IMG/VR virus record: IMGVR_UViG_3300032265_000625
Coordinates: 1-35,281 of that record
Direction: 5' to 3' (one strand)
Length of the DNA: 35,281 nucleotides
Source of the DNA: a virus
Below are positions 14,190-24,500 of the stretch, one piece after another. A program made the position numbers and the translations under genes. Position 1 is the first letter of the stretch, and each line of letters begins with the position of its first letter. The notes under the pieces were generated by a model, which was not told the origin of the DNA, did not search any database, and worked only from the letters and a program-made list of their open reading frames with translations.

Positions 14190-14198
14190 GGAGCAACC

Positions 14199-14450
14199 AT
14201 GCAAGTAGAAATTAACCCAGTAAAAGTAGCTGGAGTTGTCAAAGAAACAAACGATATGCTACTGAAACAACCGTTTAACCCTGCCGAGATTATCATTGGT
14301 CTTACAGAATTAACAGGTCGCATCATTGTTGAATTTGGCACAACCGCTGTTCAGATGGATGAGTTAAAGGAAGTTGTACTAAACCATTTAGAGAAAACCA
14401 TTCGCATTGGTTCTCATGCTAGTGGTAAAGGCCCATTACAAAGGGTCTAG
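14199..14450 (+). CDS. Hypothetical protein, 83 aa, upstream of primase
   Basis: The ATG at 14199 has TTTGGAG about 8 bases upstream, directly after the hairpin at 14165. Earlier in-frame starts fall inside the hairpin and are unlikely. The product is helical, with VAGVVKETNDMLLKQPFNPAEII, a middle helix TELTGRIIVEF and an amphipathic ELKEVVLNHLEKTI. No domain is recognised. The stop is one base before the primase ATG, so the two are probably co-translated, which hints at a role in replication. Confidence 0.7.
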   Translation: MQVEINPVKVAGVVKETNDMLLKQPFNPAEIIIGLTELTGRIIVEFGTTAVQMDELKEVVLNHLEKTIRIGSHASGKGPLQRV

Positions 14451-14451
14451 T

Positions 14452-17403
14452 ATGGAAACAATTGAGTTCCTTAGGAAGATTCTTCCTGAGCATGGGATTC
14501 ACTACCTCACTTTATTCAAGGAGGGTTTTGAGTTTCCGATGCACAGAGCATACACAGACTTAGAGTCTATGTTAATCGCAAGCAATAAGTTTGCGGAAAA
14601 CAAACAGCTACAGGTTTATCATGCTTGTGCATCGTACTTAAAACCCGCTATTGAATACGTACGTGACGATGGCACAGTCAAAAAGAAGTACCGCATTGAG
14701 GAGAATTGGGATAGAGCCCGATCCTTTTGGGTAGACATTGATTGTGGACAAACTAAGTTTGATGCAGGTGACGGCTACTTAACAAAGAAAGATGCCGCTA
14801 AAGCCATTGCAGAATTTAGTAAAGAGGTTGATTGGCCTGTGCCCATTCTTGTAACTTCAGGTAATGGTTTGCATGCCTATTGGCCTTTGACTAAAGACAT
14901 TCCATCAGCGGCTTGGGTCAAGGTTGCAACAGTATTGAAGTCTACGCTTGCACATTTAAAAGTGCTGGCCGATCCAAGTCGGACTTCCGATTTTGCGTCG
15001 ATACTGAGAACACCTGACACATTTAATCGCAAAGATGGCGGTCAAAAAGTTGTCAAGGTATTGAGTGATTGTGAACCACACGACCCGACATTCCTTGCAA
15101 ACAGTTTGTTTACCTATGCCAAGGAAAATAAAATCGCTGTACTTAGGGAGACCAAGAAGCGAGAAGTCAAACGCAGCAGGAACGCAGACATGCTTGCAGG
15201 AATGTTCCCTGTGGTGGAAAGCAGTATCGAAGAAGCTGCGACAAAATGTAATCAACTATCGTTGTTCAGGGATAGCCAAGGTGATAGCAACTACGAAGTC
15301 TTTAGGGGCGTAGTTGGAGTTGCAAAGTTTTGTAAAGATGGCGAAAAAGCAATGCCATTGTGGATTGAGAAAAGAGGTGAGAAACATGCCCAAACCGATT
15401 GGCGATCCAAATGGGAAACGTGGGATAAAGAACCCACAAGCTGTGGCCATTTTGAGATTAACAACCCCGATGGGTGCAAAGGATGCGAGTTTAAGGGTAA
15501 GGTCAAAGGGCCGATTGCGCTCGGGAGAATCATTCCAATATCTGTCGAAACAACCGAGGAGGTCACTACGGAATCAGGGGAGGCTACAACAACTACTATC
15601 CCTGCTCTACCTAACGGCTATCAATGGGATGGAAATTTGATGGCTCGTTTGATGCCTGATAAGGATGGCGTCTTACACCCTCTAGCATTCAGTTACAACT
15701 TGTTTTATCCAACTTCAAGGATCAAGACAGAGGACGGCACATTTAGGTATGGCATACGCTTACATCTTCCTGACAAACGCATTAGGGATTTTGAGATTGC
15801 TGGCGACTCGATTGCATCGAACACTGACATGCTTAGAGCCGTGGCAAAGTATGAGCTAACGCAGAGTAACCACAAGGACGCAGGGAATCATATGGCGGCT
15901 TATCTAAGGGATCAATTACAACTCCTCAAAACTCAAGTAGAAGAAGTTAGCACCATGACTAACTTTGGGTGGAAGCATGAGCAGACGGCGTTTCTTTTAG
16001 GTGATACGCTTTATGGCAGGGATGGAACAGAGCGCAGGGTATTGTTAGGAGGAAACGCAAAGCACGTAAGTAAGTATTTAGTTCCTAAAGGAACGTTAGA
16101 TAAATATGTAAGTGCCCTAAGCTTTCTTTACAACCGACCAGGCAATGAGATGTTGCAGTACGTCATCTGTGCAGGGTGGGGTTCAATCCTCACGCCGTTA
16201 TGCGAAGACCTTTATAAAGGGTTGCTGTTGGCTATTCAAGGTGGGAAGACAGGCCAAGGTAAGACTACGGCATGCCATGCCGCTATGTATGCTTTTGGAT
16301 ATGCACCTAAGATGACGCTCAAATCTAAGCAAGGTTCTACGGCTAACGCCCTATGGTCTACGCTTGGTGTATTTAACAACTTGCCCATCCTATTTGACGA
16401 GTTCACTAACATGGACGCAAATCTATTTAGCGACTTGGCATATGGAGTATCAAACGGAGAAGATAAGAAACGTTTGACTTCCAAGGGTGGAGTGGTTGGG
16501 TTTGCCGAGTCGGCTGAATGGAGCTGTAGTCCGTACGTAACTGGCAACAGAGATTTCCACGGCTTACTTGCGGCAATGCAGTCCAATTCGCAGGCTGAGG
16601 CGGTACGTCTAATTCAAATCAATGCAGATCGATATGAGCGAGTTCACTTAGCTGAAAACGAAGCTGATGAGCATGCACAGGTTGCAGACGCAGTAAGAAT
16701 GCTACAAGCTAATTCGGGGCGTGCTGGTGAGGCCATGATAAAGCATGTAGTCATGAATTACCGCAAGGTAACCGACGATTTAAGGCTCATGGAGCGTTTA
16801 TTATCTAAATCCTTACCTGATTCTAGGTATCGTTTTTATCGGGCTCATAGCGCTTGTACGCTAGTTATGGCTGGCATTGCCAAGGAGCTTAGCATCATTG
16901 ATTTTGACTTGTATGCTTTACGAGATTTCACGCTTAAACTTGTGACCGAATTGGCGGATACTGTGGCAGAAACAAACTCAGTGACTGAGGAAGAAGCGTT
17001 CAACCGCATGATGATTTCTATTGCTGGACGCATTCTTGTGACACAGGAATATCGGGACAAGCGTGATGGCAGAGGGCCTGAGTCCCCACGCAACCGTATC
17101 ATTGGAGATATAGCAGGGCGTTATATTCTGAAGACGGGCGAGATGATAATTTCCCAAAAAGAGATTAGAGACTGGTGTGTAAAGAATCGGTTTGATTACA
17201 ACGTCATGCTAGACCGCCTAGATAGTGATGGGGTTTTAATGAAACGAGGAGAAAAGTTTACACTTACTCGTGGAACTGACTACCCAACTATTCAACAGCG
17301 TTGCGCAATTATTGATATGCACAAGCAGGACAAAGATGGAGTTATATCAGCATTAACCCTAGTTCCAACAACAGTTGACAAAGAAGCTACGAGTGGCACA
17401 TAA
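14452..17403 (+). CDS. Primase-polymerase/helicase fusion protein, 983 aa
   Basis: Large replication protein combining priming and unwinding. The N-terminal AEP/PrimPol-like domain shows FWVDIDCG (Asp95, Asp97), then SGNGLHAYWPL (His141) and an RTPDTFNRK block. A small zinc site may be formed by Cys331, His333, Cys342 and Cys345. The C-terminal ATPase has Walker A GKTGQGKT (residues 598-605, Lys604) and Walker B ILFDEF (Asp649, Glu650), resembling DUF927/SF3-type helicases, and a winged-helix-like end (KEIRDWCVKNRFDYNVML). The frame can be opened earlier at 14407, but ATG 14452 avoids overlap and starts with a sensible N-terminus. It is the last + strand gene before the convergent terminator. 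Confidence 0.9.
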   Translation: METIEFLRKILPEHGIHYLTLFKEGFEFPMHRAYTDLESMLIASNKFAENKQLQVYHACASYLKPAIEYVRDDGTVKKKYRIEENWDRARSFWVDIDCGQTKFDAGDGYLTKKDAAKAIAEFSKEVDWPVPILVTSGNGLHAYWPLTKDIPSAAWVKVATVLKSTLAHLKVLADPSRTSDFASILRTPDTFNRKDGGQKVVKVLSDCEPHDPTFLANSLFTYAKENKIAVLRETKKREVKRSRNADMLAGMFPVVESSIEEAATKCNQLSLFRDSQGDSNYEVFRGVVGVAKFCKDGEKAMPLWIEKRGEKHAQTDWRSKWETWDKEPTSCGHFEINNPDGCKGCEFKGKVKGPIALGRIIPISVETTEEVTTESGEATTTTIPALPNGYQWDGNLMARLMPDKDGVLHPLAFSYNLFYPTSRIKTEDGTFRYGIRLHLPDKRIRDFEIAGDSIASNTDMLRAVAKYELTQSNHKDAGNHMAAYLRDQLQLLKTQVEEVSTMTNFGWKHEQTAFLLGDTLYGRDGTERRVLLGGNAKHVSKYLVPKGTLDKYVSALSFLYNRPGNEMLQYVICAGWGSILTPLCEDLYKGLLLAIQGGKTGQGKTTACHAAMYAFGYAPKMTLKSKQGSTANALWSTLGVFNNLPILFDEFTNMDANLFSDLAYGVSNGEDKKRLTSKGGVVGFAESAEWSCSPYVTGNRDFHGLLAAMQSNSQAEAVRLIQINADRYERVHLAENEADEHAQVADAVRMLQANSGRAGEAMIKHVVMNYRKVTDDLRLMERLLSKSLPDSRYRFYRAHSACTLVMAGIAKELSIIDFDLYALRDFTLKLVTELADTVAETNSVTEEEAFNRMMISIAGRILVTQEYRDKRDGRGPESPRNRIIGDIAGRYILKTGEMIISQKEIRDWCVKNRFDYNVMLDRLDSDGVLMKRGEKFTLTRGTDYPTIQQRCAIIDMHKQDKDGVISALTLVPTTVDKEATSGT

Positions 17404-17404
17404 T
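17375..17404 (+). promoter_or_regulatory. Possible promoter inside end of primase gene
   Basis: TTGACA (17375-17380), an 18-base spacer and CATAAT (17399-17404) match the sigma70 consensus at 11 of 12 positions. A transcript would run only about 65 bases to the terminator at 17443, so this could make a small RNA or be a coincidence within coding sequence. Confidence 0.3.
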
Positions 17405-17442
17405 CCACTCTGTTAGTTGTCATTTCCTTTTGTTGGGTTATT

Positions 17443-17475
17443 AGCCCCCGAACTTAAAACTCGGGGGCTTTTTTT
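17443..17475 (+). terminator. Strong intrinsic terminator at convergent junction
   Basis: AGCCCCCGA and TCGGGGGCT form a nine-pair stem with a nine-base loop, followed by six T before ACTTTTTT. It ends the + strand replication transcript. The stop codon of the last - strand gene lies in its T run (17474-17476). On the - strand the hairpin is not followed by a T run, so it mainly serves the + direction. Confidence 0.9.
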
Positions 17476-17725
17476 ACTTTTTTAAAGTTGCTAAGTTTGT
17501 CTTAGGGTTGTACTTATACTCGCTAGGCTTGTGGCCTGTAGCTTTTGCAGCTCGATCTTTAGCTCTTCCTGCATTACCCATTGATTGACGAAACTCTCCC
17601 TTGGCGGTTAGCTCACCGTCTTTTAAGTCTCCACGTTTGGTCAGAATGGCGATAGCCATGCTTTTAGCGTTTTTGTTGCCCTGTGAGGCAAGTTGCCGCG
17701 TCAAACGAGTTTCTAATTTAGCCAT
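17474..17725 (-). CDS. Lysine-rich small protein, 83 aa, last gene of virion operon
   Basis: Basic protein at the 3' end of the - strand unit. The C-terminal half has the pattern LTAKGEFRQSMGNAGRAKDR and HKPSEYKYNPKTNLATLKK, which I recognise from small phage proteins near internal virion or head genes, of unknown function. The N-terminal helix is LETRLTRQLASQGNKNAKSM. Its stop codon overlaps the T run of the convergent terminator. It is one of four consecutive small Lys-rich proteins; basic character suggests DNA contact or packaging with the genome, which is inference only. Confidence 0.75.
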   Translation of the reverse strand: MAKLETRLTRQLASQGNKNAKSMAIAILTKRGDLKDGELTAKGEFRQSMGNAGRAKDRAAKATGHKPSEYKYNPKTNLATLKK

Positions 17726-17726
17726 A

Positions 17727-17972
17727 TTAGCAATTCCAAGCTTTAAGCGATTTATTAATCCGACTGTTCGGGTCTTTCGCTGTCTTTGTAGAGGTTAGCT
17801 TTTCTTTCATTCCAGTCATTCGCGCACAGAATGAGTCTTTCCTCGAGCCGCCCTCGGGTTGGGGAGGCTTTAAATTCATCCCCTCCTTCTTTGCGGATGC
17901 CCGACCCTTGGCGTTTAGACCGCCGTTCGGATTCTTCCCTTCTTTGCGTTGCCATGCAGGTGTACTTGCCAT
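17727..17972 (-). CDS. Lysine-rich small protein, 81 aa
   Basis: AGGAAG lies about 8 bases before the ATG. The start AWQRKEGKNPNGGLNAKGRA is a well-known pattern in phage proteins of this size, followed by SRKDSFCARMTGMKEKL and a basic end. No function is established to my knowledge. It ends one base before the next small gene and is separated by two bases from the preceding one, so the four basic genes form one block. It shares the motif AKGRA/AKGEF with the neighbour at 17474. Confidence 0.75.
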   Translation of the reverse strand: MASTPAWQRKEGKNPNGGLNAKGRASAKKEGMNLKPPQPEGGSRKDSFCARMTGMKEKLTSTKTAKDPNSRINKSLKAWNC

Positions 17973-17974
17973 GA

Positions 17975-18157
17975 TTATTTCTTCCTAAAACCTTTAAGCG
18001 TTTCCGCGAGTCTGGCTTCTTTTCCAATTTTGCCTTTTTCGCCAGCCGCTTTGCTTAACTTTCCCTCAGGAATTGTTTTTCCAGCAGGTACGCCAAGAGC
18101 TTTGTGCAGAGCACCTTTGTTTTTGACTGCTCCCGCAATCCAATTTTTAGTAGCCAT
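17975..18157 (-). CDS. Lysine-rich small protein, 60 aa
   Basis: Short basic protein with the motifs NWIAGAVKNKGALHKALGVP, AGKTIPEGKL and LAETLKGFRKK, a pattern that recurs in small proteins near structural genes of many phages. Helical propensity is high and Lys/Arg are spread throughout. The ATG overlaps the previous stop codon (TAATG), a sign of coupled translation. Function unknown; possible nucleic-acid binding is inferred from composition only. Confidence 0.75.
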   Translation of the reverse strand: MATKNWIAGAVKNKGALHKALGVPAGKTIPEGKLSKAAGEKGKIGKEARLAETLKGFRKK

Positions 18158-18381
18158 TACTTCATACCTTTCTTGGCATATGCCATAGGGGATTCTTTAC
18201 CTGACTTAATCTTTGTAGCTTCTTTCATAAGTGACTTGGTAGAAGCTTTTTCGCCTTCACCCTTCTCACCTTTGACATATTGCTTTTTAGAGATCATGCC
18301 TTTCTTGAGGTCTTTGGCCTCGGTCATCTCTTCTTTCTTTGTCTCTTTGCCTTTGAAAATTTTCTTCAGATCGATTGCCAT
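18157..18381 (-). CDS. Lysine/glutamate-rich small protein, 74 aa
   Basis: Highly charged protein with many Lys and Glu (LKKIFKGKETKKEEMTEAKD, then GEKGEGEKAST) and very few aromatic residues, likely disordered or a single charged helix. TGGAG lies upstream of the ATG. It is coupled to the gene at 17975 through TAATG. No family recognised. Its place in the block of basic proteins right after the giant virion gene suggests a virion or DNA-associated role. Confidence 0.7.
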   Translation of the reverse strand: MAIDLKKIFKGKETKKEEMTEAKDLKKGMISKKQYVKGEKGEGEKASTKSLMKEATKIKSGKESPMAYAKKGMK

Positions 18382-18394
18382 GTGGTTTCTCCAG

Positions 18395-18580
18395 TTAAGT
18401 TTGGTCGTTTGGGGATGCTACGTCCACCGATGTTTCTGTGGAAGCAACTGGGGCAGGGGCCTGCTGGGCTTGTACATCGTCAATCAGACTTTGCAAAAAC
18501 GCTTGCATGCTCCTAATTTTGTGTTCTAAAGCTTGAATAATCAAGTTAACTTCTTCAGGTTCGTGTTCAAATTTAAACAT
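18395..18580 (-). CDS. Small virion-region protein, 61 aa
   Basis: The ATG at 18580 has CGGAG 8 bases upstream; a longer frame to 18664 would run into the giant gene and has no signal. The first 35 residues (MFKFEHEPEEVNLIIQALEH, then helix to LIDDV) match a recurrent phage pattern beginning with FxPxEVN and a helix. The rest is an Ala/Pro/Ser-rich tail. Function unknown. It directly follows the giant virion gene with a two-base gap. Confidence 0.7.
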   Translation of the reverse strand: MFKFEHEPEEVNLIIQALEHKIRSMQAFLQSLIDDVQAQQAPAPVASTETSVDVASPNDQT

Positions 18581-18582
18581 AG

Positions 18583-21500
18583 TTACTCCGTGGGTTGAGG
18601 GAAACGCAAACCAAGCTTTTGTGCAAATGGGTCTTGCCCTTTTTGAAGTTGAACCTTTTGCCATGCGCGAGCTTTTGACTCGGCTTCATCAGTTGCTTTG
18701 TTTGCTAATATACCATTTAGTTCAGCTTTGGTAAGCGTTGGAGAAATCAAAGGGTAACTTCCTTTTTCATTATCTGCTGATAATTCGCTAGACACGCCAC
18801 CTTGAAATTTGTTTGGCAGGATGCCAAAATAGCCACTACCTTTAGCCGTTACTGGGTCGCTAGGCGATGTTATCCATCTAGTGCCGTATGGTGCGGCCGA
18901 TCCTTGAATTCCTACAACTGGATCAGCTTCATAAGATACCTCACCACCATCAGCAAAACCAGTTAAGTTTTCAACATATTTCTTATTGCTCTTGTTGTAT
19001 TGAATACCTTCTAGGGTATGTTTTTCTCTTTGATGTTGCGACTGAGCGGACTTAAACAAAGCGTCCATTCCTGATCTCTTAAACCCAAGTTCGTGTTTCT
19101 TATCTTGCAAAGCTTTCCATTTGCTTCTAATCTCTTGTGTATCTTCGCCATTTTTTCTAGCTTCTAAGAACTCTTGACGAATGGCAGATTCACGATCTTT
19201 AAAGTGTTGTTCAGTTTCATATTTGATTGTGCCGCGTTCCTGTTGCAACGATTTCTTAGTTGTGCTTAAACCAAGCGCAGTTGCGGCAGTATCAAATGTA
19301 CTGATATCTTCAGCCGACATGGTTGTATCATTATTGCGATTTGACATACCTTCCGTTTGCTCGCGGTAAGCTTTCATGCCATTAGCAATACCATTTGGCA
19401 GTAGTTGTTCAATACCTTTTTGATATTCCCCCCGACCTATTAATCCCAAGCCGTCAAACACGCGAGCACCCAAAGCCCCAGGAGCCCCAAAAGCCAAGCC
19501 TCCAGCTATTTCGTAAAATCCTTTACGAGAAAAATCAATATCCGAATAAGGAGCAATAGATAGTACATTACCCATGCCTAATTTAGATGATAAATCCAAC
19601 CCAGCCAAATTAGGCGCTCCGCGCAAAAGCACATTAGCGGTATCTTCATCCCCAATCATTTTGCGTAACTCTTCTTCTAAATCAAACGGCTCATCATCGG
19701 GCTCTTGCCATAATCTTGCCAAATGTTTAAGCATGAATGCTAGCGCCGCAAACCCAGGAAGGCCGACTGCCCCTGCCATAACTGCTGTATGACCAAGAGT
19801 AAAAGCTAACGCTTTTCTAGCTCCCCATTTGATTTCAGAACTTTCTCCTTTAACAGAGTTGTATACCAGTTTGGTAAGCAGAGTAGCTTGAATCAATTGA
19901 AACTTACGAAATTGCAACGCCACTTTGCCAAGGCTAGTATTAAATGCTCTAGGCGCATTGATTGCAGTGTAATCTCCGTGCGTGCGTTCTAGAATTGAAT
20001 CGGCGTATTCCAATGCTTTAGCCGCATCGTTTGTTTTGGCAAACTCCATGCGGTATGCAGTAATGGCTGTCGTTGCTCGATTAATAGCTTCCACTTTCTC
20101 AGAAGCCGTACGAATAATTCGGTCAATTTTATTTAAACCCCGACTTACAATATGTTCAGGATCAAGTCGAACACGACCAAGCTCAGCGTCCATCGAAATT
20201 TGAATACGACCGCGATCTGCCAAAGTCTTTAACATTTCACGCACATCAGCAGGGAACTTATCAAAGTTAATTTCTCCATCTGTTTTGGCAGTCTTAAATA
20301 AAGCACTGATTTCAGAATAAGATTTAACTAGAGTTGTAGCCACTTTAGCGTAGTTGTGACGTTCGGTCATAACTGGCAACGACAACATGAATGGCTGTGT
20401 CAAGTTTTGCAAATAGTACATTGGAGATGTAGCCAACATCCAAATAGAAGTAGCCCGATTAATCAGGGATGTCCAAGGATGTTGGTTGTACTCCATGGAT
20501 TCGCCATGGCGTTGTAAAATTTCATTTAAAGTCTTGGATGCCTCATGTTGCGAATCAGGCGCAAGAGCTTTTAATTGCTTACGCATTTTGTTAAGCGTAA
20601 GATTGGTTGCTGTATTGTATTTAGCAGCGGCCATGAAGTGTGCATCCGCACGAGCTTGCGTGGAGAAAGACCGTAACATATCGATGTTACCTGCAATGCC
20701 TTTTCTTCTAAGTTCAGACTTCCTTGCACTGTTCTCTGCCAGCGACGTTAAGAACATATCCGTTACCATCTCTTGGGTTTTACGGATTGATGCTCGCTCT
20801 GCGGCATCTTTGGTATTGTTTAGTTCAGAATCCAACGCACCACGTAGCTTATTGAGGGCATCCATCGTGCCGCCAAACAAACCATGACGGTCAGATTCTT
20901 TTTGTCTTGAGTAGACTGTATTGTAAGTTTTTGAGTCTTTTAGCTCACGCACCATCTTTAGCGCATCGGCTTCAGTTTCCGCAAAATCTACAAAGTAGTG
21001 GTCTTCATTTGATTCAAGTGCCGCACGTTCTTTAGCAGTTTTAGCATTCTCATACTCGGCTGATTTTGCCACGACAGCATACTGACCATAACGTTTTAGA
21101 GGCGCGTAAGGAACACCTTCGTTCAAAGAAAAAATACGTCCGTATTCTTTAAGACGAGTAGCTTTGGCAGACTGCAAACTCGCAACACGTTTTAAGTCGT
21201 TGTCTGTTTTTGCTGAATCAATCAACGCATCAAATTCTAAATTAGCGCTATCGGTTACTAAATTTTTCTTTTGCTGGAGCATCATATGCCCATGCTTTAG
21301 AGTTTCAGTAATCCAAACCTTAGATTCAGGAGATAGGTTTTTCCAACGGCTTTTCATTACCGAATCAAGCGGCACTTGCTGTGTCAACCATGAAGGTTGA
21401 AAACCCCATTTTTTCAAACGTGTGGAGTCAAGCAAAAATTGGTTAGCGCTATTTGGGCCACGACCTTGTTCTTCCGCAGGTATGTTAGATGCTAGATCAA

Positions 21501-24500
21501 TAACTTTATTAGCCTGACGTTCAACTTTTCCCATGAGTGCTGAACGTTGTTGATAGATGTGGGTCAGTTCTCTGGCAGAAGCTAGGCCCTGACTAACTGC
21601 ACGCTTAAGTACATCCGATGTAAATGCAATAAGATTGATCGCAGTATTGGCCGCCCCCGTAACCGACTTGCCAATTACTTCTGCTTGAGCTGAGTTGAAG
21701 ACGTTTTGGGCTGCGCTTTGGGAGGCAAGGCGTTCTTGGCCGCGTCCTCTGAGTCCGTTAGGATTGACGACGACTTTACTGCCCGTGCTGGCGTTACGAT
21801 TACGGAATGCAAGGGAGCGCTTTGCTGAAGTTGTTTGAGTCTGGAGTTGAAGCGATTTTGTAGATTTGACATGTTTAATTACCTCATCGAGAAAAGCGGC
21901 AGTTTTAGGAGCCAAGCGCCGCATAACTTCTTGGACTTTTGGATTAGCGTAGGCGCTGAAAGCTTGAGCAAACGCTTCACCTTCTACGACTACATGGCTA
22001 ACAATACTAGGAAACTTAGCTGTATCAAAAGGATACTCTAAATACTCATTCCATGCTTGCTTAGTCAAGTATAAGTTATGTAACTCTCGGGCAACTTCAC
22101 CGACTGGAGTAATCACTCCATCTTTCAAGCCAAAGCTCATCTCGGGCTGAGAAGAATATACACCGCCATGAGGAGCCATATCAAAAGCATGGGCAACTTC
22201 ATGGGTTACAGTTTCTGCCGCATGGTCAGAGTTTGTTAGCTTAGCTTCATTCAGCGTAATGGTATAGCGACCGCCAGCCGTAGAAATTTCTCCATTGATA
22301 GCATTTTTAGAGGTATCATTTATGGTCTTCCAGTCGGATACAAAATCTAAAGTGTGTTCAATACCAAGGTCTTCTAACTGACCAATACCAACTGCTACTC
22401 CATCAAATTCATCGGATAGTTCTCCAGCATCATGAAAAGATTTACTGCGAGATTCAAAACCTACGTTACCATTTAACGCTTCAGTGTTATCTGTTTTTTC
22501 TTGATGGTTTTCTTCAACTTCTTCTCCCTCTTCGACCTTAGATTTTTTATTTTTTGGCGTTTCTTTAGCCTTAGCTTCTGCTTCAGCTTTATCCGCTTTA
22601 GCTTTAGCTTCTTTTGCTTTCAAGTGAGTTTCATAACTCTTAACCGCTTTAACAAGTTTGGTTTGAAGATTTTCTATTTGTTCCGTCAAGTCCACACCTG
22701 TAGATGCGGCTGTTTCTTGCAATTCTTCAATTTGATTCATCAAAGAACTTATCGCATTAGCTTTTGCTTCATCTGTCGCATTTGTTGTGTCGCCAATACC
22801 TTCTTTAGCATTGCCTTGCTTCCACAAATCGTTTTCAACATCAAAGCCAGAGTTTTCGCCTTCGGTATTAGCCATGCCATTTTGGGCTAATGCTTCTGTA
22901 ACTCCGCCTGTTGCCGTACCAAAATTAGTATTTTGGTTATTGCCAATCTCAAAAAGACCGCGAACACTATTTGGGTCAAGCCCCATAGCGACTGCCGCGT
23001 CAACAAGTGCAGTTGTATCCCCAATTTTTTGTACAGCTTTTACACCAATACCAAACTGTTGCCCAATTCGAGCCGTGACCAAACCTTTTGACCCGTGCGG
23101 AGCATTTTTTAATGCTTCAATATACGCCGTTGCAATTGCTATATCACGCTGTGGGGTTTTAGATTTAGAAAATCGAGCTTTTAAAATATCGGCAAGGGTA
23201 TCGGCTCTATGTTGTTCAGTTTCTTCTAATCGTTGCCCAGAATCTTCTTGGTTTTGAGCTTCTAATTCGGTTGCATTGCCTGTTGCTTGGGCAGCAGCAA
23301 GTTGATCTTCAGCACTAAGCCCAGGATGCGTTTGAGTAGGAGCTGCCTCCGTGCTTACTTGGGGGACTGCTGCAGCAGGTGCTACGAATGCTTGTACAGG
23401 AGCTAATGTTGATGCAAGCACACGACGTTTACGTGAAACAACTGGCTCAGTAGAAACGGGTGTAGTTAGATCGGCAGTTGGTTGACTGGTTTGGTTTGAA
23501 AGAAGAGAAACTTCCGCATTTGGGGCAAGAGTATTGACGGGAGCTCGACTAGCTCCCCCTTCGACAAGAGAAGTTGATCCTGTAGAAGCCACGCCTCCCG
23601 CAGTGTCAACGCGTTGGCTTGGAATGCTTGATTTAGAGACAACTGGAGTTCTAGCTGGTGTGCTGACATTGGCTTCCCCTACATTTGGAGTGGCTTGAGT
23701 GGCTTCGCTTGCTTTAGTTGAAATTTGTTGTTTTTGCTTAGCGGCATGTTCTTTTTCAATCAAATCTAAAACTTTAGCAACCGCACCGTATTTTGAAGCA
23801 TTAAGTTGTTCGATAGATTGGTCAAACTGAGACTGGTCTATAAGACCTAAGTGCTTCATGTCTACCAATCGATTAAAATTATCAAGGCGTTTAGCATTCT
23901 TACTGGGTTTTAAACCAGCAGCTGCAGCTTCTGCATCGCCATGATCCGCTTGTAACGCAGTTAAAGCTTCTTTGCTATCGGGGTCGCCCATATCAGCGGC
24001 TTCGCCCATAGTCAATTCACGCTCTATGCCATTTTCGTCATTAACAAACCTACCTGAAGGCTCATTCATCGCTGCCACAATATCGGCTTGACGTTTAGCA
24101 TGAGCTTTTGCAGCGATGTCTTTGGAAACATCTTGCTTTACGTTTAGTTGTTGATTAATCCAATCTTGCAAAGGAACATTAGGATTATTTACATTGACAC
24201 TTGGGTTTCCCGCATTGTCATCAGAAGTTTGGTCTTGGTCAGGATTCAGTAAGTTAGAAGGAGCGCTATTTCTTCTCCATCCGCCCATAACACCAGCACC
24301 AACACCTCCCAAAAGACCACCACCAATGGCAGATTCTTTGTATCGCTGGAGAGCCTCAGGGTCTGTAAAGGTAGCGTTGGGGTCAACAGCCATACGACCA
24401 GCCTGATTGATTACCTCTTGGCCAGTTTCACCTAAAGCTTCTTCTGCTCCACCCTTACCAGCCGCAACGGCCATACGAGCAAGACCGCCTTTGATCCCTT

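Noticed and set aside
18104-18529. 141-codon + strand frame across several small - strand genes
   Set aside because: It runs opposite to four tightly coupled basic genes, and its Phe/Ser-rich product is the antisense image of their Lys codons.
22501-22890. Phe-rich + strand frame, 129 codons, inside the giant virion gene
   Set aside because: It is the complement of the Lys/Glu-rich coiled region; the runs of Phe come from reading AAA/GAA codons backwards.
22787-23257. 156-codon + strand frame inside the giant virion gene
   Set aside because: Antisense to the real gene, with no start signal and Ser/Pro-biased composition.
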